The translations under genes and the position numbers were made by a program. The notes beneath the pieces are model-generated. The model ran no database searches. It had not been told where the DNA came from and was given only the letters and a program-made list of their open reading frames with translations. 64,000 bases of DNA from Deltaproteobacteria bacterium (lineage in GTDB: Bacteria > UBA10199 > JACPAL01 > GCA-016699445): NCBI GenBank assembly GCA_016699445.1, contig CP064976.1, positions 992,001 through 1,056,000 on the forward strand, read 5' to 3'. Below, piece after piece: positions 7,632 to 15,928 of the stretch (positions are counted from its first letter, which is position 1; every line of letters starts with the position of its first letter).

Positions 7632-8303
7632 ATGATAATTATCAAAATTATTCAAAAGATTAATCCATTTATAAAATTATTATTTATGGGAATAACTACC
7701 ACTTTATTTCTCCAAGCATGCGCTACAACAAATATCACTCATTATCAGGCAGAAGGTTTCCCAAAACATACATATACTAAAATAATTCTTGCTGTGGATG
7801 GAGCGAATTTAAACTCACAAGAACGTAGTGAGAATTGGGGAGTGAGCTATCTGAAGAGGAATATTTATTCCGAAGTAGAGGCTTGGCACCAATTATTTCC
7901 TCCTATTAACAAGTATACTTATGGCGATTACTGGAAAACTTTGCAGGATAATGGATTTGATGGAGTTCTTATTATTGCTTATCAAGGGGGATCCAGCTCT
8001 CTCCAATCATTTTTAATTCCATCAACTCAAACAACAACAGCGACGGCAACTACCGGTAATACTACCGCAAGAGCTACAACAACCAGCACATCTTATTCTT
8101 CTTACGGTTATACCATTTATCAAATGAGCACCGGCATTTCCTTTTTAGATGTAAAATCAAAAAAAACTGTTTGGGTTGGGGGGGCCAACACTTCGGGGTT
8201 GGATCAAAGCTCTATGAATTCGTCTTTGGGTAATGAGATTCTGAAATCTTTAACTAAAGACGGCTTTCTAGAGAAAAGACCTTCTAAGCCTCAAAGGAGG
8301 TAG
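7632..8303 (+). CDS. Putative lipoprotein, unknown function
   Basis: This 223-residue protein has an N-terminal hydrophobic segment ending in the lipobox LQAC near residue 29, so it is probably lipid-anchored. A Thr/Ala-rich low-complexity stretch lies at about residues 132-155, before a final segment FLDVKSKKTVWVGGANTSG. This end resembles DUF4136-type lipoproteins, but only loosely. It follows the small secreted protein closely and may be cotranscribed with it. Confidence 0.6.
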   Translation: MIIIKIIQKINPFIKLLFMGITTTLFLQACATTNITHYQAEGFPKHTYTKIILAVDGANLNSQERSENWGVSYLKRNIYSEVEAWHQLFPPINKYTYGDYWKTLQDNGFDGVLIIAYQGGSSSLQSFLIPSTQTTTATATTGNTTARATTTSTSYSSYGYTIYQMSTGISFLDVKSKKTVWVGGANTSGLDQSSMNSSLGNEILKSLTKDGFLEKRPSKPQRR

Positions 8304-8332
8304 TTAAATTTAGCTGAATGTAGCATAAACCC

Positions 8333-9037
8333 TTATATTTTACTTATTGGGCTTGTACTAATTATAATACCCATCTCCTCTTGCATTAAAGTTTTAAGAC
8401 CATTTATCGCTATAATAATATTAGACTTTAAAGCTTCAATCCGTTTCCACTTATTACCATCCCGAGGGTCATCTAATTCTAAATCAATCCAAAGACTCCA
8501 TAGCAGTGAATGAACATCTCCAATTTTTTTAGAAACGCCCTGTGTCATAAATAATTCATAAACCAACCAATCATTTTTAATATGTTGCAGATCGGCTCTA
8601 GCTTTATTTTTATTTAAAGTTTTTAAATAGCTTTTTAAAGCTTGTGCCCCTTCTTTTGGATTACCAATAAATATTTTCAAAATATCTTCTTTAGGTTTGT
8701 CTGGGCCTTCTATTTTTGAGAGAAGAGACTGTATATCCTCGATATTAAAATCTTCAAATGTGGCAGAAAATCCAATTTCCGGACACAAGCTTCGTATAGC
8801 TCCGTCTACTTTAATAATCTGAGAATATATTTCAGGGTATATTTCGTGTCTCTTTTTTGATGCTTGCTCCACATTTACCATCGACTTTTGGAGATCATAT
8901 TTTAAATGCTCAGCATGTGATGTAAGATTTTTTGAGAATTTTGTTTTTATCCATTCTCCTCCCAGGAATCCAAAAGCAGCAATTATGGCGGTTTGGCCAC
9001 CAAGAGTAAGAATGAACTGACTCCAAGAAAATGTCAT
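8333..9037 (-). CDS. Membrane-anchored hypothetical protein
   Basis: This 234-residue protein has one N-terminal transmembrane segment (about residues 8-28) and a helical, Lys/Glu-rich cytoplasmic body with a probable coiled coil at about 40-75. No conserved family is recognised. It stands alone in the island between the lipoprotein gene and the serine recombinase. Confidence 0.55.
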   Translation of the reverse strand: MTFSWSQFILTLGGQTAIIAAFGFLGGEWIKTKFSKNLTSHAEHLKYDLQKSMVNVEQASKKRHEIYPEIYSQIIKVDGAIRSLCPEIGFSATFEDFNIEDIQSLLSKIEGPDKPKEDILKIFIGNPKEGAQALKSYLKTLNKNKARADLQHIKNDWLVYELFMTQGVSKKIGDVHSLLWSLWIDLELDDPRDGNKWKRIEALKSNIIIAINGLKTLMQEEMGIIISTSPISKI

Positions 9038-9135
9038 ATGAATGCACTATCTTTTGATGTGAAGCGGCTCAAGTCTAATGTCTCAAAACATTTCTTTTGT
9101 AACACTCAATTTTCCACTTTTAAGACTCTATGTTT

Positions 9136-9735
9136 TCAAGCGCTTACAGATGTTAAAATTTGATGGTTTTGTAACACCCTAGAAATGGTCGCATTGCTGA
9201 CCCCTAACTCCTTGGCGATCGAACGAGTCGATAAACCCATCCTCTTGAGCTCTATAATGCGTTCTTTATCATAAGAGACAGTTGGACGGCCTAACCGTCG
9301 TCCTCGTGCTTTTGCAGCCCTCAAACCGCTTCGTACACGCTCTCTAATCTGCTCTCGCTCCCATTCAGACAGAGCTCCTAAGACCTGAAAGATCATACGA
9401 CCACTTGGAGTAGCAAGATCCCACCCTTCTTTAATACTAACCAGACTTACCCCACAGGCCTCCAGCTCTTCAACAATACCTAAGAGGTTCTTCAGAGATC
9501 GGCCAAGTCGAGATAGGGACCAAACGATTACAGTATTTACCTTTCCACGTCTTACATCAGACAAAAGGCTATCGAGACCTGGTCTTGATGCTTTAGCGCC
9601 ACTGACGCCTTCATCGGTGTATTCCTGCACCAAAGAAATACCCAGTGCCTCACAATAAGATCGAATATCCCTTCTCTGCATATCTACTGATTGTTCCTGC
9701 GTACTGACACGAAAATATGCGACTGTGCTTTTCAT
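9136..9735 (-). CDS. Serine recombinase (resolvase/invertase family)
   Basis: This protein of about 199 residues has the resolvase catalytic domain: AYFRVSTQEQ with Arg9 and nucleophile Ser11, then EYTDEGVSGAK, VWSLSRLGRSL and the E-helix region ending REQIRERVRSGL. A C-terminal HTH follows (LGVSNATISRVL). The start is placed at the ATG at 9733-9735 because a GAGGAG sits directly upstream; the open frame reaches nine codons further without a ribosome site. It probably resolves or inverts DNA in the island, or mediates intramolecular recombination. It is a small resolvase type, not a large serine integrase. Confidence 0.9.
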   Translation of the reverse strand: MKSTVAYFRVSTQEQSVDMQRRDIRSYCEALGISLVQEYTDEGVSGAKASRPGLDSLLSDVRRGKVNTVIVWSLSRLGRSLKNLLGIVEELEACGVSLVSIKEGWDLATPSGRMIFQVLGALSEWEREQIRERVRSGLRAAKARGRRLGRPTVSYDKERIIELKRMGLSTRSIAKELGVSNATISRVLQNHQILTSVSA

Positions 9736-9758
9736 ACTTATCTCCTCATGCTTGACAT

Positions 9759-9812
9759 TCAATAGATAACATCTGACACCACGTCAACAACATTGTTATT
9801 TGACAGATAACA
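9759..9812. promoter_or_regulatory. Putative promoter/operator between the serine recombinase and the XRE gene
   Basis: On the minus strand a TTGACG (-35, 9782-9787) and TATTGA (-10, 9759-9764) are 17 bp apart, upstream of the recombinase. Two direct AGATAACA copies (9764-9771 and 9805-9812) flank this region. They could bind the recombinase or the adjacent XRE protein. This is assigned from sequence pattern only. Confidence 0.4.
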
Positions 9813-9834
9813 AGATGAAATATACGTCATCCTC

Positions 9835-10047
9835 ATGATTGAAATTAAGCTCAAAGAGTTAATCAAAGAAAAAGGATATGAAGGAGTTTCTTATAGGAAA
9901 CTTTCTAAAGAAATTGGGATTAGCCACCTTCCCTTATGGAAGATGGCAAATGGAGAAGACTACAATCCTTCTTTACAAATGCTAGACAAGTTGTGCGCTT
10001 TCTTTGATGCCCAGCCCAATGATCTTTTAGTTTATAAAAAGCGCTGA
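9835..10047 (+). CDS. XRE/Cro-like HTH regulator
   Basis: This 70-residue single-domain HTH protein has SYRKLSKEIGISHLPLWKMA as its recognition helices and LDKLCAFFDAQPNDLLVY, typical of the HTH_26/Cro family. It is divergent from the serine recombinase and shares the intergenic region that holds two AGATAACA repeats, so it may repress that promoter. Confidence 0.8.
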   Translation: MIEIKLKELIKEKGYEGVSYRKLSKEIGISHLPLWKMANGEDYNPSLQMLDKLCAFFDAQPNDLLVYKKR

Positions 10048-10201
10048 AATGGGTCCCCTTTTTGAATTCATTATAGGGGTGGGGGGACCAAGCAAGGGAC
10101 CCTAGTGAGCATGCGCTTATGAAATAACATATAAGTAATCTCTTTGTTTAAGAAGACGAATTTAATTTATTATTTTTTAAAATATCTTGCTGAAGGAACG
10201 A

Positions 10202-10903
10202 GTGAAAAAAGCCATTAATTATAAGAAAATCCGGGAACAACTTTCTGAACTAAGCTCTAGGCCAAAAAAGCATCCAATGCCTACGCGAAGACATATAGAT
10301 AGAAGTTTGAAGAAATATTCTCCTGAAAACATAAAATCTTTTTTTAAAGAGCTCGATAAGATATGCTTAGGACATCCAAAACTAAACAAGGCATGGATGT
10401 ATGACAATGCAATCTGGTTTGTGACGAGCAAACAACATTCTCCCTATAAAGTTTTCAAAAAAGGTGAGCTCAAAAAATTGAATAAAATTGTTGAGGACTT
10501 AGGATGGGTCGGGAATCATTTTAGGGATAATGATTCATTTGCCTTAAGTGCCGATTTCTTTTCAAATATATGGCCTCCATTCAATACCAAGAAAACAAAA
10601 GTAATAGCTCAAATTCAAGGCAAGGCCCTTATTTCATGCTTACAAGAAGCAATTAAGAGTCATGCAACAATACTTAATATGTATCACTGGGGTAAAAGAG
10701 GGGAGCCACCAAATATTAACCATAGAAGAGCACTTTTACATATAATCTTAGATTTAATAGATGCAGGAGCGGGTCCAGAAGAGGCTTATCTTATCATAGC
10801 AGGTCTCAAGGAAATTCTAGAAGGTAAGTCTTGTGATGTTGAGAATGAAATTGCAGCTTTGAGAAGTTTAGTAACTTCTGAAATAGAGTTGCTTCCTAAG
10901 TAG
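10202..10903 (+). CDS. Hypothetical island protein, about 233 residues
   Basis: No family is recognised. The protein is basic at the N terminus, soluble and mostly helical, with two Trp-rich stretches. A GTG start at 10202 is preferred because AAGGA lies at 10193-10197; a TTG at 10187 is the longer alternative. No ATG lies nearby. Confidence 0.5.
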   Translation: MKKAINYKKIREQLSELSSRPKKHPMPTRRHIDRSLKKYSPENIKSFFKELDKICLGHPKLNKAWMYDNAIWFVTSKQHSPYKVFKKGELKKLNKIVEDLGWVGNHFRDNDSFALSADFFSNIWPPFNTKKTKVIAQIQGKALISCLQEAIKSHATILNMYHWGKRGEPPNINHRRALLHIILDLIDAGAGPEEAYLIIAGLKEILEGKSCDVENEIAALRSLVTSEIELLPK

Positions 10904-10991
10904 TTTCAAAGAAAACGCCGAAACGGCTTACATCCATTCAACTGACTCTGATTACTATATAATAGTACGTTCTCTCACATAGGAGACGTAC

Positions 10992-11201
10992 ATGATTTCA
11001 AAAGAGTTTAAAAATGCTCTCAAAACATATCCAGAGCACAAATATCAGATTGCATGGAAAGCTGGCATTTCTCCCGGTGTTTTAAATCATCTTATTAATG
11101 GACATCAAAAAGTGCCAATAGGCGACGAGAGGCTTCTTCGTATTGCAGAATTGATTCGATTCCCCACAAACAAGGTATTCTTAACTTCTCAGGAAGAATG
11201 A
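10992..11201 (+). CDS. Small phage-type HTH regulator
   Basis: This 69-residue protein has a helix-turn-helix pattern (KYQIAWKAGISPGVLNHLIN, then a Leu-rich helix), as in phage Cro-like or antitoxin-like proteins. An AGGAGA lies just before the ATG. It is probably a regulator of the downstream replication or integration genes. Confidence 0.65.
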   Translation: MISKEFKNALKTYPEHKYQIAWKAGISPGVLNHLINGHQKVPIGDERLLRIAELIRFPTNKVFLTSQEE

Positions 11202-11262
11202 TGTCCCCCGCTCTTACTCAAGATACCTCCTTACGAAAAACTTTCTTTGAGAGGGTTAGGTA

Positions 11263-11829
11263 ATGAACCACATTGCCTCTATCTTAGAATGCGATGATTC
11301 TTTTACCGAAGAAGACTTAAAAGAAATTCATGACCATTCAGGTACTGCAAATGCCCCCAGAGTAAGAATCCCAGATGCGAATTATGAAGCGCAAGCAACA
11401 GGCTACAAAATCGTTCCATATCGTGGGGCAAATAAGATCTACATACAATTAAGAGTCACCAGTACGGGTGAACACATTGGAAAAGAGATTTGGACTGTCT
11501 ATCAAGAATATAAAAAGTACGGACCTAGATCATATTTTTACAAAGCTTGTGCTATTGCTCTGGAACGAGTGCCATTCAGAGGCGAACGACTTAAGCCAAA
11601 TTCAATTTGTGGCAAAATATATCTTATAAACACCAGAACAGTAAAAGAGGATGAAGATGGGTTTCCACACCCAGAGCATTGTTGGTACTCTCTTGGTAAG
11701 ATTATTAAGCTTGTACAGGATACTCACAACGTATCACCTCTTACAGGCAACCCATTACCGCATACTAATTACCGACTACCGACTATGCCCTCACTAAAGC
11801 AGCAAATTAAAAGAGGATTTCAAAAATGA
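11263..11829 (+). CDS. Hypothetical protein upstream of the excisionase-like gene
   Basis: This 188-residue soluble protein is not recognised. The middle portion (about residues 40-115) looks like a beta-rich fold with conserved-looking aromatic residues. Its stop overlaps the next ATG by four bases, so it belongs to the same operon as the excisionase-like gene and integrase. Confidence 0.55.
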   Translation: MNHIASILECDDSFTEEDLKEIHDHSGTANAPRVRIPDANYEAQATGYKIVPYRGANKIYIQLRVTSTGEHIGKEIWTVYQEYKKYGPRSYFYKACAIALERVPFRGERLKPNSICGKIYLINTRTVKEDEDGFPHPEHCWYSLGKIIKLVQDTHNVSPLTGNPLPHTNYRLPTMPSLKQQIKRGFQK

Positions 11830-12158
11830 TTGGGCAAGGTCCATCGCATAAATCGACCGACTCCTCGTCTCAGAGCGAAAGCTTTGGGACGGGGCTATGC
11901 CCTCCAGAAACACCATTGACCAAAATTAAAGTTGGAAGATATGAGCGCGTGAATTTCCAGCTCTTTGAAAATCCATATTGGGACGTAAAAAAAGCCGCTG
12001 AAAAACTTTCGGTGTCTGAATTAACACTCAGAGACTGGGTTTATAAGCGGCAGATACCCTTCAAGAAAGTCGGAAACCTCATCCGTTTTGACCCTTCCGA
12101 GATCCATTGTTGGATCGAGGGAAGGAGCTCTAAATGGCCATTGAAGTCCTCAAACTGA
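11826..12158 (+). CDS. Excisionase-like HTH protein
   Basis: This 110-residue protein has a C-terminal winged HTH of the excisionase family (about residues 55-100: WDVKKAAEKLSVSELTLRDW, then a wing VGNLIRFDPSEI). The N-terminal 40 residues are Ser/Thr-rich and look disordered. It overlaps the integrase gene by 25 bases. It probably sets the direction of integrase action or controls its expression. Confidence 0.75.
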   Translation: MIGQGPSHKSTDSSSQSESFGTGLCPPETPLTKIKVGRYERVNFQLFENPYWDVKKAAEKLSVSELTLRDWVYKRQIPFKKVGNLIRFDPSEIHCWIEGRSSKWPLKSSN

Positions 12159-13243
12159 AGAAAGGGACAATATACCGGGCTGTTCTTTGTAAGAATCGGC
12201 AGAGGATCAGTAAAACCTTTGAGAGAAAGTACGACGCCCAAAGGTGGTTGGAAGATCAAAGCCGATTCGACCGGACTGATTATAAGAAAAATCTCTGTCT
12301 CTTTGAAGCCTCTCGGACCTGGATTGAGAATTATTCCAAGGTTCGCACCGCCCCAAGTACTCATCAGGGCGATAAAGCCATGATGGAGAGCTTTAAAGCC
12401 TTCTTTGGGGATATTCCTCTCGAGAAGATCTCTCCTGAAAGGGTGGAAGACCTCATATCCCACAAGCTCACAGAGGGATTACAAAGTCCTACGATAAATC
12501 GATACCTGCAATGCTTGCGAGGCTTTCTGAACTACTTCGTTAAAAAGCGTCAGCTGATATCAAATGCTGTTTCCATCGTTGGTCTCTTAAAAGTGGATGA
12601 GGTGGCTTTTGATTATCTGAGCTTTGAAGAAGCGGATCGTTTCTTGGCGTATGCGAATCAAAAGTATCGAGATCGCCATCGGTGGACTTACCTCCTCTAT
12701 GTGCTGGCCCTTAATACAGGCCTGAGATGGGGCGAGATCGCGGCTTTGAAGTGGGATCGGGTTGATTTCCAACATCAGCGTCTTACGATCTCAAGGAGTT
12801 ACTGTGGGAAGTCTTATCAGATCCGTGAAACGACCAAAGGACGCAAGATACGCTACGTAGGGATCAATACAGCCCTCTTCCCAGAGCTCAGGGCTCACTT
12901 TCAGTCAAATACCCACCCTGACAACTTAGTCTTCTCCCAGAACGGTCGTACGTTGAATCTTGAGAACTTTAAGCGAGACAGATTCAAGAAAGATCTCACA
13001 GACTCTGGGATCAGAAGGATCCGATTCCATGATCTGCGACACACATTCGCTTCTCATTTCATGATGAAGGGAGGCAACCTCTACGATCTCCAGAAGCTCA
13101 TGGGTCATAGCGATGTCAAAACGACTGAGCGCTACGCACATCTTTCGCCGGAGTTTTTGGTCAGACAAACAGAACTTGTGGCGATTGATGGAGGAAGAAG
13201 TAACGTCATTCCGTTAGATGAATTTCGGGCGCAGAGTGCTTAA
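12134..13243 (+). CDS. int: Tyrosine-family site-specific integrase
   Basis: This 369-residue phage-type integrase has an N-terminal arm-binding domain, a SAM-like core-binding domain (about residues 55-150) and a C-terminal catalytic domain. The full active-site set is visible: Arg198 in NTGLRWGE, His299 and Arg302 in HDLRHTF, His325 in LMGHSD and the nucleophile Tyr334. AAGGAG lies before the ATG. It ends 80 bases from the 3' end of tRNA-Arg, the standard position for an integrase that targets a tRNA gene. It is most likely the enzyme that inserted the island and should be functional. Confidence 0.95.
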   Translation: MAIEVLKLKKGTIYRAVLCKNRQRISKTFERKYDAQRWLEDQSRFDRTDYKKNLCLFEASRTWIENYSKVRTAPSTHQGDKAMMESFKAFFGDIPLEKISPERVEDLISHKLTEGLQSPTINRYLQCLRGFLNYFVKKRQLISNAVSIVGLLKVDEVAFDYLSFEEADRFLAYANQKYRDRHRWTYLLYVLALNTGLRWGEIAALKWDRVDFQHQRLTISRSYCGKSYQIRETTKGRKIRYVGINTALFPELRAHFQSNTHPDNLVFSQNGRTLNLENFKRDRFKKDLTDSGIRRIRFHDLRHTFASHFMMKGGNLYDLQKLMGHSDVKTTERYAHLSPEFLVRQTELVAIDGGRSNVIPLDEFRAQSA

Positions 13244-13254
13244 CTTTAAATCTC

Positions 13255-13273
13255 CGTACCCATGATTTACCCA
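13255..13273. repeat. Right-end copy of the 19-bp island motif
   Basis: CGTACCCATGATTTACCCA matches 4402-4420 with one difference and 5273-5291 with a few. All three are in the same orientation. Its position between the integrase gene and attR suits an integrase arm-type site. Confidence 0.6.
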
Positions 13274-13322
13274 TAAAATGGGTTTTGGAAGAGCCGGAGA
13301 AAGCTAAGTACTTGAAATTAAA

Positions 13323-13365
13323 GTGCGCCCGACAGGATTCGAACCTGTGACCTTCGGTTTCGTAG
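13323..13365. repeat. attR: 43-bp core within the intact tRNA-Arg
   Basis: Exact partner of 4237-4279. The island supplies this 3' half and so restores the tRNA gene. Confidence 0.92.
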
Positions 13366-13397
13366 ACCGACGTTCTAATCCACTGAACTACGGGCGC
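13324..13397 (-). tRNA. tRNA-Arg(ACG)
   Basis: A 74-nt tRNA folds on the minus strand. It has acceptor GCGCCCG/CGGGCGC, anticodon stem TCGGT/ACCGA with loop CTACGAA (anticodon ACG) and T arm ACAGG TTCGAAT CCTGT. CCA is not encoded. It serves as the island's integration site. Wobble deamination of A34 by TadA would be expected for ACG. Confidence 0.95.
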
Positions 13398-13491
13398 ATG
13401 AGGATTAAAGAAGGATGGGCCCTAAAACGAGATTTCGGACAGGTCAAAATAAAAACTTCAGGATTTGAGCTATTTTTGTTACACAGGAGGA

Positions 13492-14133
13492 ATGCTCAAA
13501 GGACTCGATGACTTTTTGAATGACGCCACTGATCGTGGACACGTGGTTGGCACCTGGGGATTTCACTCTAATATCGACTTTACCCGCATGCGGGCTGAAG
13601 AAACCAATGTCTGGTTTTTTGAGCAAATCTTCAATTTTCTTCGAGCCTTCTTCGGAATGGTCCTTCCCGACTCTCTTGAGCTGATCACCTACAATGCATC
13701 TCAGCGTTTTGAACGCAAAGGGCTAGATCAGATGACGTTTCTCGACGACTTCATGCTGCTTTTGAAAAAGGTAAAAGAACCACTCTGGACAGCGCGTCTC
13801 AATCTCAATGTCATTGGCTTCTTGCGCACAGCCCACGAGCCCGACAAACCAGTACGACTTCAAATTCAAGAACCAACATCTTTCATCGTTTGGGGAGGGC
13901 CTGACGAGACCGGATTTCAAAACTTCTCGATCGGTTACAATCTTTTCTCTACCACGAATCTCACCGGCGAACACATGGCCCTCTGGTCCATGAACCAACC
14001 TCTTTTGGAAAAAGCTCTTCGAAAATGGGAAGATCAAACCGGTCGCATGATCGAAGTCGTCGATTCCAATGCCGGCCTTCCGATGCAACAATATGGATTT
14101 CAACAGCCTAAACAGCAGCCGAGCTATCGTTAA
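13492..14133 (+). CDS. Conserved-looking hypothetical protein (213 residues)
   Basis: The start ATG at 13492 follows CAGGAGG, so nine upstream codons of the open frame are excluded. The protein is soluble, with mixed helices and strands and a Gln/Pro-rich tail (about the last 20 residues). It lies 81 bases before a membrane-protein gene on the same strand and may work with it. No family is recognised. Confidence 0.6.
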   Translation: MLKGLDDFLNDATDRGHVVGTWGFHSNIDFTRMRAEETNVWFFEQIFNFLRAFFGMVLPDSLELITYNASQRFERKGLDQMTFLDDFMLLLKKVKEPLWTARLNLNVIGFLRTAHEPDKPVRLQIQEPTSFIVWGGPDETGFQNFSIGYNLFSTTNLTGEHMALWSMNQPLLEKALRKWEDQTGRMIEVVDSNAGLPMQQYGFQQPKQQPSYR

Positions 14134-14214
14134 TCATTAAGAACACAGTTCTTCTGGCAAGAAATGGTTGCTAAAAAAATTGTCTGCGGGCACCACGAGC
14201 AGCCAGGAGATTTC

Positions 14215-15054
14215 ATGTCACTCTACCTCAATGAAACGACGTCGATAGTTTTTAAAACAATTCCCTACATCATCATGCGTGCAGCCATTTACTTGGCTTT
14301 TGGTGTAGCCTTCATGATCTACTTTTTTCTGGTGTTTTTAATGGGCAGAGCTTTTTCAGGTATTGCCCCTCAGGCTGAGGGAATCATCTGGTTTTTGGGA
14401 TTAGTCGTGAGTTTTCCTCTTACGAAACTCGCTCGGGAATATCTTCTTTATTTAGTCAAAGCAGGACACGTCGCTGTGATTTCTCAATTAGTCACTGAGG
14501 GAAAACTTCCAGACGGCGTCAACCAAGTTTCCTATGGAAAAAGTTTAGTCGTTCAACACTTCAAACAATCTTCCATTCTTTTTTTACTCGATCGCACTAT
14601 TCATGGAGTCATCACCGCTCTCAGCGCTTTTATGATGCGGATGACCGATTTTTTGTCAGCGGTTCCTGGAATTGACGGGTTAAGAAAACTGATCCGTGGG
14701 ATTCTTTATTTTAGCTTGAGCTATGTTGATGAAGCGATACTTGCTCGTTACTTCGTCAAGCCCACTCCAAATCCTTGGATCAATGCCCGAGAAGGAATTG
14801 TTCTCTACGCTCAAGCATGGAAAAGTTTTTTGAGTGCCGCTTTAGTAGCAGGATTTATTTCTATCATCAGTTTTCCTCTTTTCTTAATCATCACTTTAGC
14901 CCCTGCTCTTGCAGCCTCGATTGGTCATGCTCAAGAACGGTGGCTCTATGTCATGATTGGAGTCATTGCGGCTTGGCTTTTAAAATCTATCTTGATTGAA
15001 CCATTCACCTTAACCCTCATGATTGTGACTTATCTTAAAGAAACCAAAACCTGA
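14215..15054 (+). CDS. Polytopic membrane protein, unknown function
   Basis: The protein has about 279 residues with around five to six hydrophobic segments (near residues 20-55, 60-80, 115-140, 165-190, 205-235 and 240-270). The start ATG at 14215 has GGAG seven bases upstream; the longer open frame adds 17 unlikely codons. No transporter signature is seen. It is likely cotranscribed with the preceding unknown gene. Confidence 0.6.
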   Translation: MSLYLNETTSIVFKTIPYIIMRAAIYLAFGVAFMIYFFLVFLMGRAFSGIAPQAEGIIWFLGLVVSFPLTKLAREYLLYLVKAGHVAVISQLVTEGKLPDGVNQVSYGKSLVVQHFKQSSILFLLDRTIHGVITALSAFMMRMTDFLSAVPGIDGLRKLIRGILYFSLSYVDEAILARYFVKPTPNPWINAREGIVLYAQAWKSFLSAALVAGFISIISFPLFLIITLAPALAASIGHAQERWLYVMIGVIAAWLLKSILIEPFTLTLMIVTYLKETKT

Positions 15055-15157
15055 CACCCAACTCTGAATGGGAACAAAAGCTTGCAAATGTTTCTTCCAA
15101 ATTTAGATCGATTCAGGAAAAAGCATCTCTTCCAACAACGGTTAATTAGGAGATTTT

Positions 15158-15925
15158 ATGAAAATTAAAGATTCAGTAGCCTTAGTCACCGGTGGAGCTT
15201 CAGGACTTGGAGAAGCTACCGTACGTCGTTTACATACTCAAGGAGCCAAAGTGGTGATTGTCGATCGTGATCCCCAACGCGGCGAAGCTCTCGTCAAAAC
15301 CCTTGGGGAGGGTGTCCTTTTTGCTCAAGCCGATGTTACCAGCGAAAAAGATGTCTTAGCCGCTATCGAAAAAGCACAGAGCTTAGGGGAACTCCGGATC
15401 TCCATTAACTGTGCAGGACTGGCAATTGCGGGGCGTACGCTCAATAAAGAAGGTATCGCTCATGATTTGGAACTGTTTAAACAAGTTATCAACGTCAACC
15501 TCGTAGGCACTTTCAATATTCTCCGACTCTCTGCAGCCGCCATGGCAAAAGCGTCTCCTCTTGAAGATGGTGAGCGCGGTGTGATCATTGACACGGCGTC
15601 TATCGCTGCTTTTGATGGTCAGATCGGCCAAATTGCCTACGCCGCTTCTAAAGGTGGCGTAGTCGCGATGACATTGCCTGCTGCACGTGATCTTTCAGGA
15701 GTTGGGATTCGAGTATTGACCATTGCTCCCGGAACATTCGACACCCCCATGATGGCCATGCTCCCTGAAGCCGCACGCAAAGCTTTAGGCGCTGGGATTC
15801 CATTTCCTCAGAGACTAGGAAATCCCGACGAGTTCGCTTCACTGGCTCAACACATGATTGAAAATCGTTTTCTGAATGGTGAAGTGGTCCGCATCGACGG
15901 CACACTGCGCATGCCGCCAAAATAG
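15158..15925 (+). CDS. Short-chain dehydrogenase, type-II 3-hydroxyacyl-CoA dehydrogenase-like
   Basis: This 255-residue SDR has the NAD-binding motif TGGASGLG (residues 11-18), Asp36 in VIVDRD favouring NAD over NADP, NCAG (about 84-87), catalytic Ser148, and Tyr161 and Lys165 (YAASK). The closing segment PQRLGNPDEFASL and the internal EDGERGVIIDTASIAAFDGQ are typical of HSD17B10-like 3-hydroxyacyl-CoA dehydrogenases, which oxidise 3-hydroxyacyl-CoA in beta-oxidation or branched-chain degradation. AGGAG precedes the start. The convergent acyl-CoA dehydrogenase gene fits the same pathway. Confidence 0.88.
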   Translation: MKIKDSVALVTGGASGLGEATVRRLHTQGAKVVIVDRDPQRGEALVKTLGEGVLFAQADVTSEKDVLAAIEKAQSLGELRISINCAGLAIAGRTLNKEGIAHDLELFKQVINVNLVGTFNILRLSAAAMAKASPLEDGERGVIIDTASIAAFDGQIGQIAYAASKGGVVAMTLPAARDLSGVGIRVLTIAPGTFDTPMMAMLPEAARKALGAGIPFPQRLGNPDEFASLAQHMIENRFLNGEVVRIDGTLRMPPK

Positions 15926-15928
15926 AAA

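Larger units (their letters stand above)
4237..13365. mobile_element. Integrative genomic island in tRNA-Arg(ACG)
   Basis: A 43-bp sequence at 13323-13365, the 3' part of tRNA-Arg, is repeated exactly at 4237-4279, where no 5' tRNA half exists. A tyrosine integrase gene lies just inside the intact tRNA copy and an excisionase-like gene precedes it. The cargo is AT-rich next to the flanking chromosome. It encodes an HTH/PIN toxin-antitoxin pair with a terminase-small-like partner, a serine recombinase, several small HTH regulators and secreted or membrane proteins of unknown role. There are no capsid, tail, portal or large-terminase genes, and no recognisable conjugation genes, so this is a non-autonomous island or satellite-like element rather than a complete prophage. 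Confidence 0.9.
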
